Shown: one piece after another, positions 46,340-53,731 of the stretch
Layout of the letters: each line of letters opens with the position of its first letter
Position numbering within the stretch: position 1 is the first letter of the stretch
DNA from: Pedobacter xixiisoli
GTDB taxonomy: Bacteria; Bacteroidota; Bacteroidia; Sphingobacteriales; Sphingobacteriaceae
Reading direction: 5' to 3'
DNA length: 64,000 bases
Assembly: GCF_900215335.1 (NCBI RefSeq)
Contig: NZ_OCMT01000004.1
Coordinates: 124,001 to 188,000, forward strand
Program-made: the position numbers and the translations under genes
The notes under the pieces: model-generated
Databases searched by the model: none
What the model saw: only the letters and a program-made list of their open reading frames with translations
Told to the model about the DNA's origin: nothing

Positions 46340-47089
46340 ATGCTTCCCAAACTATCTGTCATCACCATCGTTTACAACAACGCAAAAGATATCGAACGCA
46401 CCATGTTTTCGGTGCTTAACCAAAGCTATAAAAACATCGAGTACGTTATCATAGATGGTGCATCTACAGACGGTACTTTAGAAATCATCAAGAAATACGA
46501 AAACCGTTTAGCAAAGCTGATTTCTGAAAAAGACAAAGGCATTTACGATGCGATGAACAAAGGTTTGGCACAAGCTACCGGCGATTATGTACTGTTCATG
46601 AACTCTGGTGACGAAATTTACGAGATGGATACTGTAGAAAGGGTTTTTGCCACTGCACCCAATGCGGATATTTATTACGGCGAAACCGAAATGTACGACG
46701 AAAACTGGAATAGTCTAGGGCAACGTAGACACCAAGCACCAGAAACATTTACGTGGCGTAGCTTTAAATACGGCATGAGCATTAGCCATCAGGCGATATA
46801 CATTAGACGTAGTTTAACCGAACCTTATAATTTACAGTATAAATACAGCGCAGATATCGATTGGATTATCAAAATCGCTAAAAAAGCATCTAACATTGTG
46901 AATACCCATTTATATGTTGCCAAGTATTTAGTTGGTGGGATGAGTAAGAAAAAGCATCGCGAAAGCTTAAAGGAACGGTTTAAAATTTTCAACCATTATT
47001 ATGGTTTTATAGCCAATGTGATTAACCATATTGTAATTGCTTTTAACTTGGGTTTCTATTTCTTGAAGCATAGAAGAACCAACGACTAG
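46340..47089 (+). CDS. Glycosyltransferase family 2
   Basis: A 249-residue inverting GT-A transferase: LSVITIVYNNAKDIERTM (UDP-sugar site), EYVIIDGASTDGTLE, and the metal-binding region in VLFMNSGDEIYE, followed by the acceptor-binding middle. It resembles the WcaE/colanic-acid type that builds side chains of exopolysaccharides. The gene is bracketed on both sides by inverted copies of a dispersed repeat (46196-46315 and 47099-47207), as if it were in a repeat-defined cassette. Confidence 0.88.
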   Translation: MLPKLSVITIVYNNAKDIERTMFSVLNQSYKNIEYVIIDGASTDGTLEIIKKYENRLAKLISEKDKGIYDAMNKGLAQATGDYVLFMNSGDEIYEMDTVERVFATAPNADIYYGETEMYDENWNSLGQRRHQAPETFTWRSFKYGMSISHQAIYIRRSLTEPYNLQYKYSADIDWIIKIAKKASNIVNTHLYVAKYLVGGMSKKKHRESLKERFKIFNHYYGFIANVINHIVIAFNLGFYFLKHRRTND

Positions 47090-47098
47090 AAACTATTC

Positions 47099-47207
47099 GT
47101 CATTGGCGAGGTACAGCCTTTCCCGACTTTTCGGGGAAGCAATCTTAAAGCGAGTGTTTAAACAATCATAGTTGTAAGATTGCCTCGTCGTTCCTCCTCG
47201 CAATGAC
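47099..47207. repeat. Inverted pair of the GTCATT...AATCT repeat, downstream of the GT2 gene
   Basis: The left arm (47099-47147) starts GTCATTGGCGAGG and ends AAGCAATCTTA and contains an extra CCCGA/TCGGG stretch. The right arm (47175-47207) is the reverse complement of GTCATTGCGAGGAGGAACG followed by ACGAGGCAATCTTA. The spacer is 27 bases. Confidence 0.8.
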
Positions 47208-47286
47208 GGGACCAAAAAATTTTCCCAAAACAATCCCTCCAACAGCTTGTATTAAATAAGATTGTTTTATTAAATACATAAAGAAA

Positions 47287-47847
47287 ATGGGAAAGTTAAG
47301 CAATAAAAACATCGCCATTCTATCAGAAAATGGCTTTGAAGAATCAGAATTATTTGAACCACTAAATAGGCTAAAAGAGGAAGGAGCAAGCGTGCAAATC
47401 ATTTCCCTGAAAGAAGGTAGTATAAAAGGAATGAAAGACCACGAGTGGAGCAAAGAAATAAAGGTAGACAAAACCTTAGCACAAGTGAATGCTGATGATT
47501 TCCACGGGTTGTTATTGCCAGGCGGCGTAATTAATCCAGATGCTCTAAGAGGCGACGAAAAAGCAGTAGCATTTGTTCGAGATTTCTTTAAACAGGGCAA
47601 GCCAGTTGCAGCTATTTGTCATGGCCCACAGACATTAATTGATGCTGAAGTTGTTGAAGGCAGAACATTGACTTCATACAGTTCAATTAAAAAAGACTTG
47701 ATTAATGCTGGTGCAAACTGGGTAGACGAAGAAGTTGTGGTTGACCAAGGTTTGGTAACTAGCCGAAGCCCAGCAGACCTGCCGGCATTTAACGATAAAA
47801 TGGTGGAAGAATTTGCAGAAGGTGTGCATGAAGAGCAGCATGCTTAA
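47287..47847 (+). CDS. DJ-1/PfpI family protein
   Basis: A 186-residue type-1 glutamine-amidotransferase-fold protein of the PfpI/YhbO group (protease- or deglycase-like stress proteins; the activity of the group is debated). The nucleophile cysteine C111 is in PVAAICHGPQTLID and the glutamate partner in ENGFEESELFEP. The helix-rich ending SRSPADLPAFNDKMVEEF is typical. A palindromic repeat lies just after the gene. Confidence 0.88.
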   Translation: MGKLSNKNIAILSENGFEESELFEPLNRLKEEGASVQIISLKEGSIKGMKDHEWSKEIKVDKTLAQVNADDFHGLLLPGGVINPDALRGDEKAVAFVRDFFKQGKPVAAICHGPQTLIDAEVVEGRTLTSYSSIKKDLINAGANWVDEEVVVDQGLVTSRSPADLPAFNDKMVEEFAEGVHEEQHA

Positions 47848-47854
47848 ATAATTT

Positions 47855-47912
47855 TGTCAGCCTGAGCTTGTCGAAGGGTTTTCATAATTGCTTCGATAAA
47901 CTCAGCATGACA
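47855..47912. repeat. Palindromic repeat of the CTTCGACAAGCTCAG type
   Basis: TGTCAGCCTGAGCTTGTCGA at the left (arm 47855-47876) and CTTCGATAAACTCAGCATGA at the right (arm 47891-47912) are inverted copies with four mismatches and a 14-base loop. It fills the gap between the DJ-1/PfpI gene and the convergent kinase-like gene and may also end both transcripts. The motif resembles the widely dispersed palindromes of many bacteria. Confidence 0.7.
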
Positions 47913-47914
47913 AG

Positions 47915-48958
47915 TTATAGCTTCACCTGTCTAATGATATTCTTGAGGTTCAGTTCAATAATATCTGTCATATTCTCGCACTCCTTATAAGCAGGGTCTT
48001 TATAATATTCTGCCATACTTCGTTTCAGTTTCTGAATATTTTCATCTGTAGTAAGTTCTTCTTTTCTAGAAACATCTCTTAAATCAGTTAATCGATGGCG
48101 CTCACTGCGTACCCTATGTACGATAGATGAAAGTTCTTCTTGTTTATATTGCTGAACCGTTTTCTCCGTGAGATGCTCCATGCACAACTTTACCAATTGA
48201 AAGTTCTCTTTGAAAAACTGGGGCATGTAAACTTTGATGTTTCCTTCATAGAATTGCTGGTCAAAATCTATAGCACGGATACGGAATTGAATGTCATCAA
48301 AATCGGGAGTGATTTGTACTACAAAATTATAGGAACGCATATCGCCAAGTAAAGTCACTAAACAACGTTCATTAAATTTCACAAACTCCTTTGCAATACG
48401 GGTTGGGTTAAAATCATCCTGATGGATTTTCCCTTTGTTGAATACATCACCAGGTAAACCCACAATATGTTCTTCAATCATGGTGTCTTCATCTACCAAA
48501 TAATTGACTTGGTTTGGCGATAAAATCTCTTCCAATTCCAATCCATAAATCCTAGATGAATCTGCTTTTTTCACATAGAAATAATCGTAAACATCGTTTA
48601 AACGGTTTACAATTCTTATCCTAAAAGGATGTGTATTTCCAAAAGTACAATAGTCAATTCTATCGATGTATTTGTGCTCTACAATACGCAAATTACCCGA
48701 TGCTTTAAGTTTGGCGTAAATAATTTTTAAGCCATTATGTAGTTCCTCAATTTGACCTTGTGCATAAATCGGGCTTTCCCAAAGCGTATCTTTTCCGTCT
48801 TTATCCATAATTGGAAAACTTTCGGTAAAGGCTTTCAGGTCTTCGTATTTAATAGGTAACCGAGCATCACGTTGATAGGTACGTAAATATTTATGTAAGT
48901 TTTCGCTTACTGGAAATATTGGTTTCTTACGGGAAATTTTTACGTCTTTGAGTTCCAT
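47915..48958 (-). CDS. Uncharacterised protein with protein-kinase/APH-like catalytic motifs
   Basis: I do not recognise a named family for this 347-residue protein. What can be seen is a series of motifs in the order of the protein-kinase-like fold: FYVKK (K130/K131, possible ATP-binding lysine), IEEHIVG (162-167, hinge-like), LGDMRSYN (205-211, with the D-x4-N spacing of the APH catalytic loop) and AIDFDQQF (231-233, DFG-like metal motif). The C-terminal third is charged and helical. It begins eight bases after the stop of a Fic-family gene, so both are probably on one mRNA. Kinase function is an inference from motifs only. Confidence 0.5.
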   Translation of the reverse strand: MELKDVKISRKKPIFPVSENLHKYLRTYQRDARLPIKYEDLKAFTESFPIMDKDGKDTLWESPIYAQGQIEELHNGLKIIYAKLKASGNLRIVEHKYIDRIDYCTFGNTHPFRIRIVNRLNDVYDYFYVKKADSSRIYGLELEEILSPNQVNYLVDEDTMIEEHIVGLPGDVFNKGKIHQDDFNPTRIAKEFVKFNERCLVTLLGDMRSYNFVVQITPDFDDIQFRIRAIDFDQQFYEGNIKVYMPQFFKENFQLVKLCMEHLTEKTVQQYKQEELSSIVHRVRSERHRLTDLRDVSRKEELTTDENIQKLKRSMAEYYKDPAYKECENMTDIIELNLKNIIRQVKL

Positions 48959-48966
48959 GGAATGAA

Positions 48967-50094
48967 TTAATCGTTTTTGAACAAGGTTAAATAATCATTA
49001 AAGACATACAATTTGTTACGCATCGCACCAGACACCTCCATTAGTATTTCCAAGCGCTCTAAATCACTTATTAATTTATATGCTGTAACGTTAGATTTTT
49101 GTATTATTCCTTCTATTTTTGACACATCTACAATTGGTTGTGTATATAAATATTCTATTACTTTTTTTGCATCGACACTACGAGTACCCAAACTTTTAAT
49201 CTTTACCTCCAAGTTCTTCTGCAATTGCATAATTCCATCAAAAGTTGTTACTCCCTTTTTTGCTGTTTCTATTACTCCTGTTAAAAAAAACTTTAACCAT
49301 TGATTTAAATCATGATTAACCCTTACCCTCATCAAGTTATCGTAATATAATAATCTATTTCGTTCGAAAAAGTCGGATAGATATAATATAGGTTGTTTCA
49401 AAATTCCTCTCGCAACCAAATAAAGTGTAATTAGCAACCTACCAACCCTACCATTACCATCTAAAAATGGATGTATCGTTTCAAATTGATAATGTATAAT
49501 TGCTATTTTTAGTAAATCTGGCAACGGATTAAGCTCGTCATTTGCAAATTTTTCCAAATCAGACATCAGTTCCGGAATATTGGAATGTATTGGCGGAATA
49601 AAAGTAGCATCATTTAAAGTAGCGCCTCCAATCCAGTTTTGACTCGTTCTATATTCGCCTGGAAGTTTATGTTTGCCCCTTACTCCATTAAGCAATATTT
49701 TATGTGTTTCTCTTATCAACCGCGATGAAAATGGCAAACTATGCAGCAATCTCACTGCTTCATTCATCGCAGAAATATAATTCTGCACCTCCTCCCAATC
49801 ATCTCTTTTCTCTTGGGTAACTTCCTCCTTACTAAGAAAGGCCTCCTCCATATTTGTTTGTGTTCCTTCAATTTTTGAAGATTGCGTCGCTTCTTTAGCG
49901 ATATGCATTCTAATAAACAAGTCTATGTTTACATACTCTGAATACATATCTAATCTCCCCAACTGCCTGTCTGCATTACTAAGCAATTGAATAATCTCCA
50001 TATCGTTAAGCTGCCACTCCTTATTTATTTTAGAGGGTTCAAAACTCTTATAATAGCCCTGATTAATTTTAATTCCTGATTGGTAATTATTCAT
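48967..50094 (-). CDS. Fic family protein (class II, with wHTH)
   Basis: Fic enzymes transfer AMP (or related groups) from nucleotides to target proteins. The 375-residue protein has a Fic_N-like N-terminus with the inhibitory motif SSKIEG (S72...E76-G77; (S/T)xxxE(G/N)), the catalytic loop HPFLDGNGRVGR at 208-219 with histidine and all phosphate-binding residues intact, and a C-terminal winged helix (SNVTAYKLISDLERL). The start at ATG 50094 is preferred over the TTG two codons before. Three tandem palindromic repeats lie directly upstream, and a kinase-like gene directly downstream. Confidence 0.9.
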   Translation of the reverse strand: MNNYQSGIKINQGYYKSFEPSKINKEWQLNDMEIIQLLSNADRQLGRLDMYSEYVNIDLFIRMHIAKEATQSSKIEGTQTNMEEAFLSKEEVTQEKRDDWEEVQNYISAMNEAVRLLHSLPFSSRLIRETHKILLNGVRGKHKLPGEYRTSQNWIGGATLNDATFIPPIHSNIPELMSDLEKFANDELNPLPDLLKIAIIHYQFETIHPFLDGNGRVGRLLITLYLVARGILKQPILYLSDFFERNRLLYYDNLMRVRVNHDLNQWLKFFLTGVIETAKKGVTTFDGIMQLQKNLEVKIKSLGTRSVDAKKVIEYLYTQPIVDVSKIEGIIQKSNVTAYKLISDLERLEILMEVSGAMRNKLYVFNDYLTLFKND

Positions 50095-50124
50095 ATTCAA
50101 TAATCTCTTAACTAAAGATAGTCC

Positions 50125-50214
50125 TTATTTAAGAAAAAACATAAAAACTTAAATAAAGAAAACACTATTTAAGAAAAAAACATAAAAACTTAAATAACAG
50201 AAACTTTATTTAAG
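50125..50214. repeat. Three tandem 40-41 bp palindromic repeats before the fic gene
   Basis: TATTTAAG recurs at 50126, 50166 and 50207 (spacing 40 and 41). In the first two units it is followed, after 14-15 bases of A-rich sequence containing CATAAAAA, by CTTAAATA, making an inverted repeat; the first unit has 9-bp perfect arms (50125-50133 / 50148-50156). The third unit is truncated, with a possible partner at 50240. The array lies 31 to 120 bases before the fic ATG, the position expected for an operator. Confidence 0.75.
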
Positions 50215-50223
50215 AAAAACTTT

Positions 50224-50257
50224 AAAAAAAAGCCCCATGCTTAAATAAAACATGAGG
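50224..50257 (-). terminator. Terminator of the ompW-like gene
   Basis: On the minus strand CCTCATG and CATGGGG pair (one G-T), with an 11-base loop, and are followed by eight Ts. It separates ompW from the fic control region. Confidence 0.75.
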
Positions 50258-50279
50258 ACTATATTTGGTTTTGAAAAGA

Positions 50280-50915
50280 TTACAGTTTGATACCGATACC
50301 GAAGCTGCACAGCCAAGGATCTATTTTGGTATCAGCAACTACAGTAGCGCCACCTGCCACGCTAGGAACGGTAGTTACTGTTGCATCGGTGCTTAACCAA
50401 AGTTTCTTCACATCGAAGTTCAAAAACAACTTTTTAGTGATATCGAAATCTACACCTAATTGCGCTGCCGGCGCAAACGCATTTTTGTAAGAGGTTTCGG
50501 CAATGGCTGGCCCGTTTTTAACGCCATAGAAAATGGTATAATTAACTCCGGCGCCAACATAAGGCTGCACTTGCTTACTTACTGGCATGTGATATGCAAA
50601 AGTTAAAGTTGGAGGTAACAGCCATACTTTTCCTAGATCTACGTTTCCTAATGCAGTATTTATGGCATTTACTTCGTGCCTAGTTGTACCTAATATTAAA
50701 TTGGCAGAAAAGTTTTTAGCCAAGAAATAGGTAAAATCCAACTCGGGAATAACCGTATTGGAAATATCCACATTGCCCTTGATTACGCTAATGTCTGCAC
50801 TTTCTTGTGGAATTACTGCCGTAGCACGTAAACGCATTCTAAAGTCACCTTTTTGTTGTGCAAAACCGTTAATTGATAGTCCTGCGAATAGGAGGAAGGT
50901 TAATATTTTTCTCAT
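50280..50915 (-). CDS. OmpW family outer membrane protein
   Basis: A 211-residue eight-stranded beta-barrel. It has a signal peptide (ending INGFAQQ), the OmpW start GDFRMRLRATAVIPQES, KVWLLPPTLTFAYHMP and PYVGAGVNYTIFYG, and ends SFGIGIKL with the terminal hydrophobic residue. OmpW porins pass small hydrophobic compounds; the ligand here is unknown. It has its own terminator just after the stop. Confidence 0.88.
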   Translation of the reverse strand: MRKILTFLLFAGLSINGFAQQKGDFRMRLRATAVIPQESADISVIKGNVDISNTVIPELDFTYFLAKNFSANLILGTTRHEVNAINTALGNVDLGKVWLLPPTLTFAYHMPVSKQVQPYVGAGVNYTIFYGVKNGPAIAETSYKNAFAPAAQLGVDFDITKKLFLNFDVKKLWLSTDATVTTVPSVAGGATVVADTKIDPWLCSFGIGIKL

Positions 50916-51360
50916 TTTGATGTATTATTTTGTTGAGACAATATTAACAGGTGTAGCCGATGTAATTAATGAGGAACTACAGTTGTTTTAGTGATTTTGG
51001 TTACTCACTTTTTTTGATTTGCGAATATTTCAAACCTTAGTATTTAATCTTACCGCAAAGAAAGTAAAGAGTTTCGCAAAGAACGCAAAGGCTTTTTTAG
51101 TGACATTAGCTTTGACAAACTTCTATAAGTGTGTTAGAAGTTTGTCAAAGCCGGCTAGGAGTACAGGTTTGGATTATCAAAACCCTATTGAAGTGCTAAT
51201 ACTTTTTGGTAGCGGAAAACCTCATAGGTTTAATAGGCATGATGCAAGTAAACCTTGAGGTTTGTGTATGGGCATCAAAAAGATTATAACGAAAAGCTCC
51301 CGACTATATCGGGACAGGTGGACTTTCGTAACCTAAGCACTACTGACCTTGCTTTTCTAA
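50916..51360. repeat. Gene-free stretch rich in mixed repeats
   Basis: About 450 bases without a credible gene. It holds a CGCAAAGAACGCAAAG-type stretch (about 51074-51091), a perfect 17-bp inverted repeat with a nine-base loop (GCTTTGACAAACTTCTA at 51109-51125, TAGAAGTTTGTCAAAGC at 51135-51151), two small palindromes of the AAACCT...AGGTTT kind (51217-51231, 51250-51263), and a TCCCGA/TCGGGA hairpin near 51297-51313. It looks like an accumulation site for unrelated dispersed repeats. Confidence 0.65.
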
Positions 51361-51392
51361 AACAAAAAATCCCGCTCTTTGCAGAACGGGAC
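51361..51392 (-). terminator. Terminator of pdhB
   Basis: CCCGTTCT/AGAGCGGG on the minus strand (51390-51371) makes an eight-bp stem with one wobble, followed by ATTTTTTGTT. It lies 27 bases after the pdhB stop. Confidence 0.75.
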
Positions 51393-51416
51393 TTTGTATT
51401 TAATAGCTTAAAATTC

Positions 51417-52403
51417 TTATTTAGTAACGTACATTACTTCTTTTACCGCTTTAACAACCTTTTCTGCATTTGGTAAACTTGCCGCAATTAAAGTTGGTGC
51501 GTATGGAAGTGGCACATCTTGACAAGTAACACGCAAAATTGGTGCATCTAAGTGATCGAATGCATTTTTTTGTACGTTAAAAGTAATTTCAGAAGAAATT
51601 GAAGCCAATGGCCAAGCTTCTTCGACAATTACCAAACGGTTAGTTTTCTTCACAGAGTTGATGATAGTTGCATAGTCGATTGGACGTACCGTACGTAAAT
51701 CGATAACTTCTGCATTGATACCGTCTTTTGCTAATTCTTCGGCAGCCGGATTTACTACACGGGTTAACATTTTACCGAAAGTTACGATGGTTACATCTGT
51801 ACCTTCTTTTACCACGTTAGCTTTACCGATTTCTAAGTAATACTCTTCTGCAGGCACATCACCTTTATCGCCATACATAACCTCAGACTCCATGAAAATT
51901 ACTGGATCTGGATCTAAGATGGCTTGTTTTAATAAACCTTTAGCATCGTAAGGTGTAGCTGGGATAACCACTTTTAAACCTGGACAGTTTGCGTACCAGT
52001 TTTCGAAGTTTTGTGAGTGCTGTGCACCTAATTGACCTGCGTTACCAGTTGGGCCACGGAAAACGATTGGCACTGAAAACTGACCACCGCTCATTGACAA
52101 CATTTTTGCTGCAGAGTTGATGATTTGGTCGATAGCTACCAACGAAAAGTTGAAAGTCATGAACTCGATGATTGGTTTTAAACCATTCATTGCAGCTCCA
52201 ATTCCAATACCTGCAAAACCTAGCTCGGCAATCGGCGTGTCTATGATACGTTTATCGCTAAACTCATCTAACATACCTTGACTTACTTTATAGGCACCAT
52301 TATACTGCGCAACTTCCTCGCCCATCATGAAAACGTTCTCGTCTTTGCGCATTTCTTCGCTCAATGCTTCGCGTAATGCTTCTCTGAATTGGATTTCTCT
52401 CAT
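51417..52403 (-). CDS. pdhB: Pyruvate dehydrogenase E1 component, beta subunit
   Basis: Forms with the alpha subunit the thiamine-diphosphate E1 of the pyruvate dehydrogenase complex. The 328-residue protein carries MREIQFREALREALSEEM, the GEEVAQYNGAYKVSQGM region (glutamate acting on ThDP), DTPIAELGFAGIGIGAAM, and the transketolase C-terminal VIDLRTVRPIDYATI and VEEAWPLASISSEI. Length is normal. pdhA is not next to it. The start at ATG 52403 fits both homology and the -7 box 24 bases upstream; the ORF extends nine codons further. Confidence 0.92.
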   Translation of the reverse strand: MREIQFREALREALSEEMRKDENVFMMGEEVAQYNGAYKVSQGMLDEFSDKRIIDTPIAELGFAGIGIGAAMNGLKPIIEFMTFNFSLVAIDQIINSAAKMLSMSGGQFSVPIVFRGPTGNAGQLGAQHSQNFENWYANCPGLKVVIPATPYDAKGLLKQAILDPDPVIFMESEVMYGDKGDVPAEEYYLEIGKANVVKEGTDVTIVTFGKMLTRVVNPAAEELAKDGINAEVIDLRTVRPIDYATIINSVKKTNRLVIVEEAWPLASISSEITFNVQKNAFDHLDAPILRVTCQDVPLPYAPTLIAASLPNAEKVVKAVKEVMYVTK

Positions 52404-52427
52404 TGTTTTGTTGAAAATTAACGAAGG

Positions 52428-52435
52428 CAAATATA
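52428..52435 (-). promoter_or_regulatory. -7 promoter box of pdhB
   Basis: The minus strand reads TATATTTG (exact TAnnTTTG), 24 bases before the ATG at 52403. Confidence 0.55.
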
Positions 52436-52556
52436 ATATTTAGTTTATTGCTATGCAAAGGTTTAAAAAGCTCATAATTGTAATATTATAATTGCTTCGT
52501 AAGCAGTAGAAAATGTGTTAAAACGTTTGATTTGCCAAATGAAAATCTGAAAAGGT

Positions 52557-52913
52557 TTATTTTTCTCCAGAAATATCTTCGCCAAAATGGATGATGTTGC
52601 CATTATTATCTAAAATAGAGAACTGGCGCATGCCCCAAGGCATGTTTTTCAGTAGTCCGTTGGGATGAACAACCCCGTGCTGCCTATACAACGCAAATAG
52701 CGCATCTACTTCAGTTACTCTCACATAACAACCTGTAGCTTTTGGAACTTCTTCATCTGTAGTTGGCCATAAATGTATTTCAATCTCATCCTTACTAAAA
52801 ATGAGATAGCCATCCCAATTGTTATGAAAGGTAAAACCTAACTTTTCGGTGTAAAACTTGATGGTTTCATCGGCGTTTAGTGAAGCGAGAATTGGCACTG
52901 CGGCTTTTAGCAT
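52557..52913 (-). CDS. VOC (glyoxalase/bleomycin-resistance) family protein
   Basis: A 118-residue beta-alpha-beta-beta-beta protein: AAVPILASLNADETIKFY, LGFTFHNNWDGYLIFSK and WGMRQFSILDNNGNIIHF are the conserved strand segments of the VOC fold. The candidate ligands are H92-like residues near IIHFGED. It resembles bleomycin-binding proteins, but the substrate is unknown. It starts four bases after a GNAT gene, so both are co-transcribed. Confidence 0.82.
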   Translation of the reverse strand: MLKAAVPILASLNADETIKFYTEKLGFTFHNNWDGYLIFSKDEIEIHLWPTTDEEVPKATGCYVRVTEVDALFALYRQHGVVHPNGLLKNMPWGMRQFSILDNNGNIIHFGEDISGEK

Positions 52914-52917
52914 GGCA

Positions 52918-53469
52918 TTATTGTTTATTTTTGATGTAATATTCAGAGTCTATTTCTTCTTCTTGAAAAGTCATTTCCTTTTCCACTAATCTATCAAATT
53001 GGTAATGATTTCTTAGTAGGATTTTCCTAGAATTATCATTTCTTGGGTCTATTTTAGCTTCGATGATTTCTAAGTTGATTTGTTCGAAACCGAATTTTTC
53101 TACTTCTAAAATAGCTTCTGGCACATATCCTTTCCCCCAATAATCTGGATGGAGCATATAACCTATTTCGGCTTTGCATTGTTCTGGATAGAAATTGACA
53201 TAGCCAATCATCCCAAAGATTTGTAATGGGTCCTCGATATTTGAAATAGCCCAATTGATAGACTTGCCTTCAGTGATTCCGCTAGTTAACACTTCTATCA
53301 TAGCCGACGCATCTTCTACTGTTTTTGACCGAGGTCTTGGGATGTAGCGCATCGCTTCTTCGTTTCCTCTAATTTTCATGAGCGATTCAGCATCTGCTGG
53401 CAGCACTTGTCTTAACAACAACCGTTCGGTTTTTAATTCAGGAAATGGATTAAAATTGAGGTTTAACAT
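52918..53469 (-). CDS. GNAT acetyltransferase (RimJ/RimL-like)
   Basis: A 183-residue acetyltransferase of the GNAT fold: TERLLLRQVLPADAESL at the start, the acetyl-CoA loop in GYMLHPDYWGKGYVPEAI (Q/R-x-x-G-x-G/A type, here WGKGY) and KIDPRNDNSRKILLRN. This pattern fits RimJ/RimL-like N-acetyltransferases. The substrate is unknown. First gene of the GNAT-VOC pair. Confidence 0.85.
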   Translation of the reverse strand: MLNLNFNPFPELKTERLLLRQVLPADAESLMKIRGNEEAMRYIPRPRSKTVEDASAMIEVLTSGITEGKSINWAISNIEDPLQIFGMIGYVNFYPEQCKAEIGYMLHPDYWGKGYVPEAILEVEKFGFEQINLEIIEAKIDPRNDNSRKILLRNHYQFDRLVEKEMTFQEEEIDSEYYIKNKQ

Positions 53470-53592
53470 GGGTTGAATTTACAGTTTTTTAGTTGATGAA
53501 CTTCTACTTGGCTTTAGCTAATTAAGTTAAATCAGAATTAAAAGTAGGCACTAATTAATAATAAAATTCATAATTCCATTTCGCTCCTAAGC

Positions 53593-53668
53593 CGTCATTT
53601 CGACGATAGGAGAAATCTAACAGGTTACACTTTCTTTTTGCGAGATTTCTCCTATCGTCGAAATGACG
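53593..53668. repeat. Perfect 26-bp inverted repeat of the GTCATT...AATCT family
   Basis: Left arm 53593-53618 and right arm 53643-53668 are exact reverse complements (starting CGTCATTTCGACG, ending GGAGAAATCT) with a 24-base spacer. It is the cleanest copy of the family; the spacer holds no gene. It lies in the 262-base gap between addB and the GNAT gene. Confidence 0.9.
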
Positions 53669-53731
53669 AGAGTTTAATAAACACAGAAAAAAATAAATTA
53701 GATTTCCGCTTCGTCATCGGCTTTAGCCAAA

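Noticed and set aside
47166-47600. 144-codon frame opposite the DJ-1/PfpI gene
   Set aside because: Overlaps the conserved PfpI core and the repeat at 47175-47207; no own features.
50125-50214. Possible CRISPR array
   Set aside because: Only three units, which repeat nearly the whole 40-41 base period without variable spacers, and no cas genes nearby; an operator-like array fits better.
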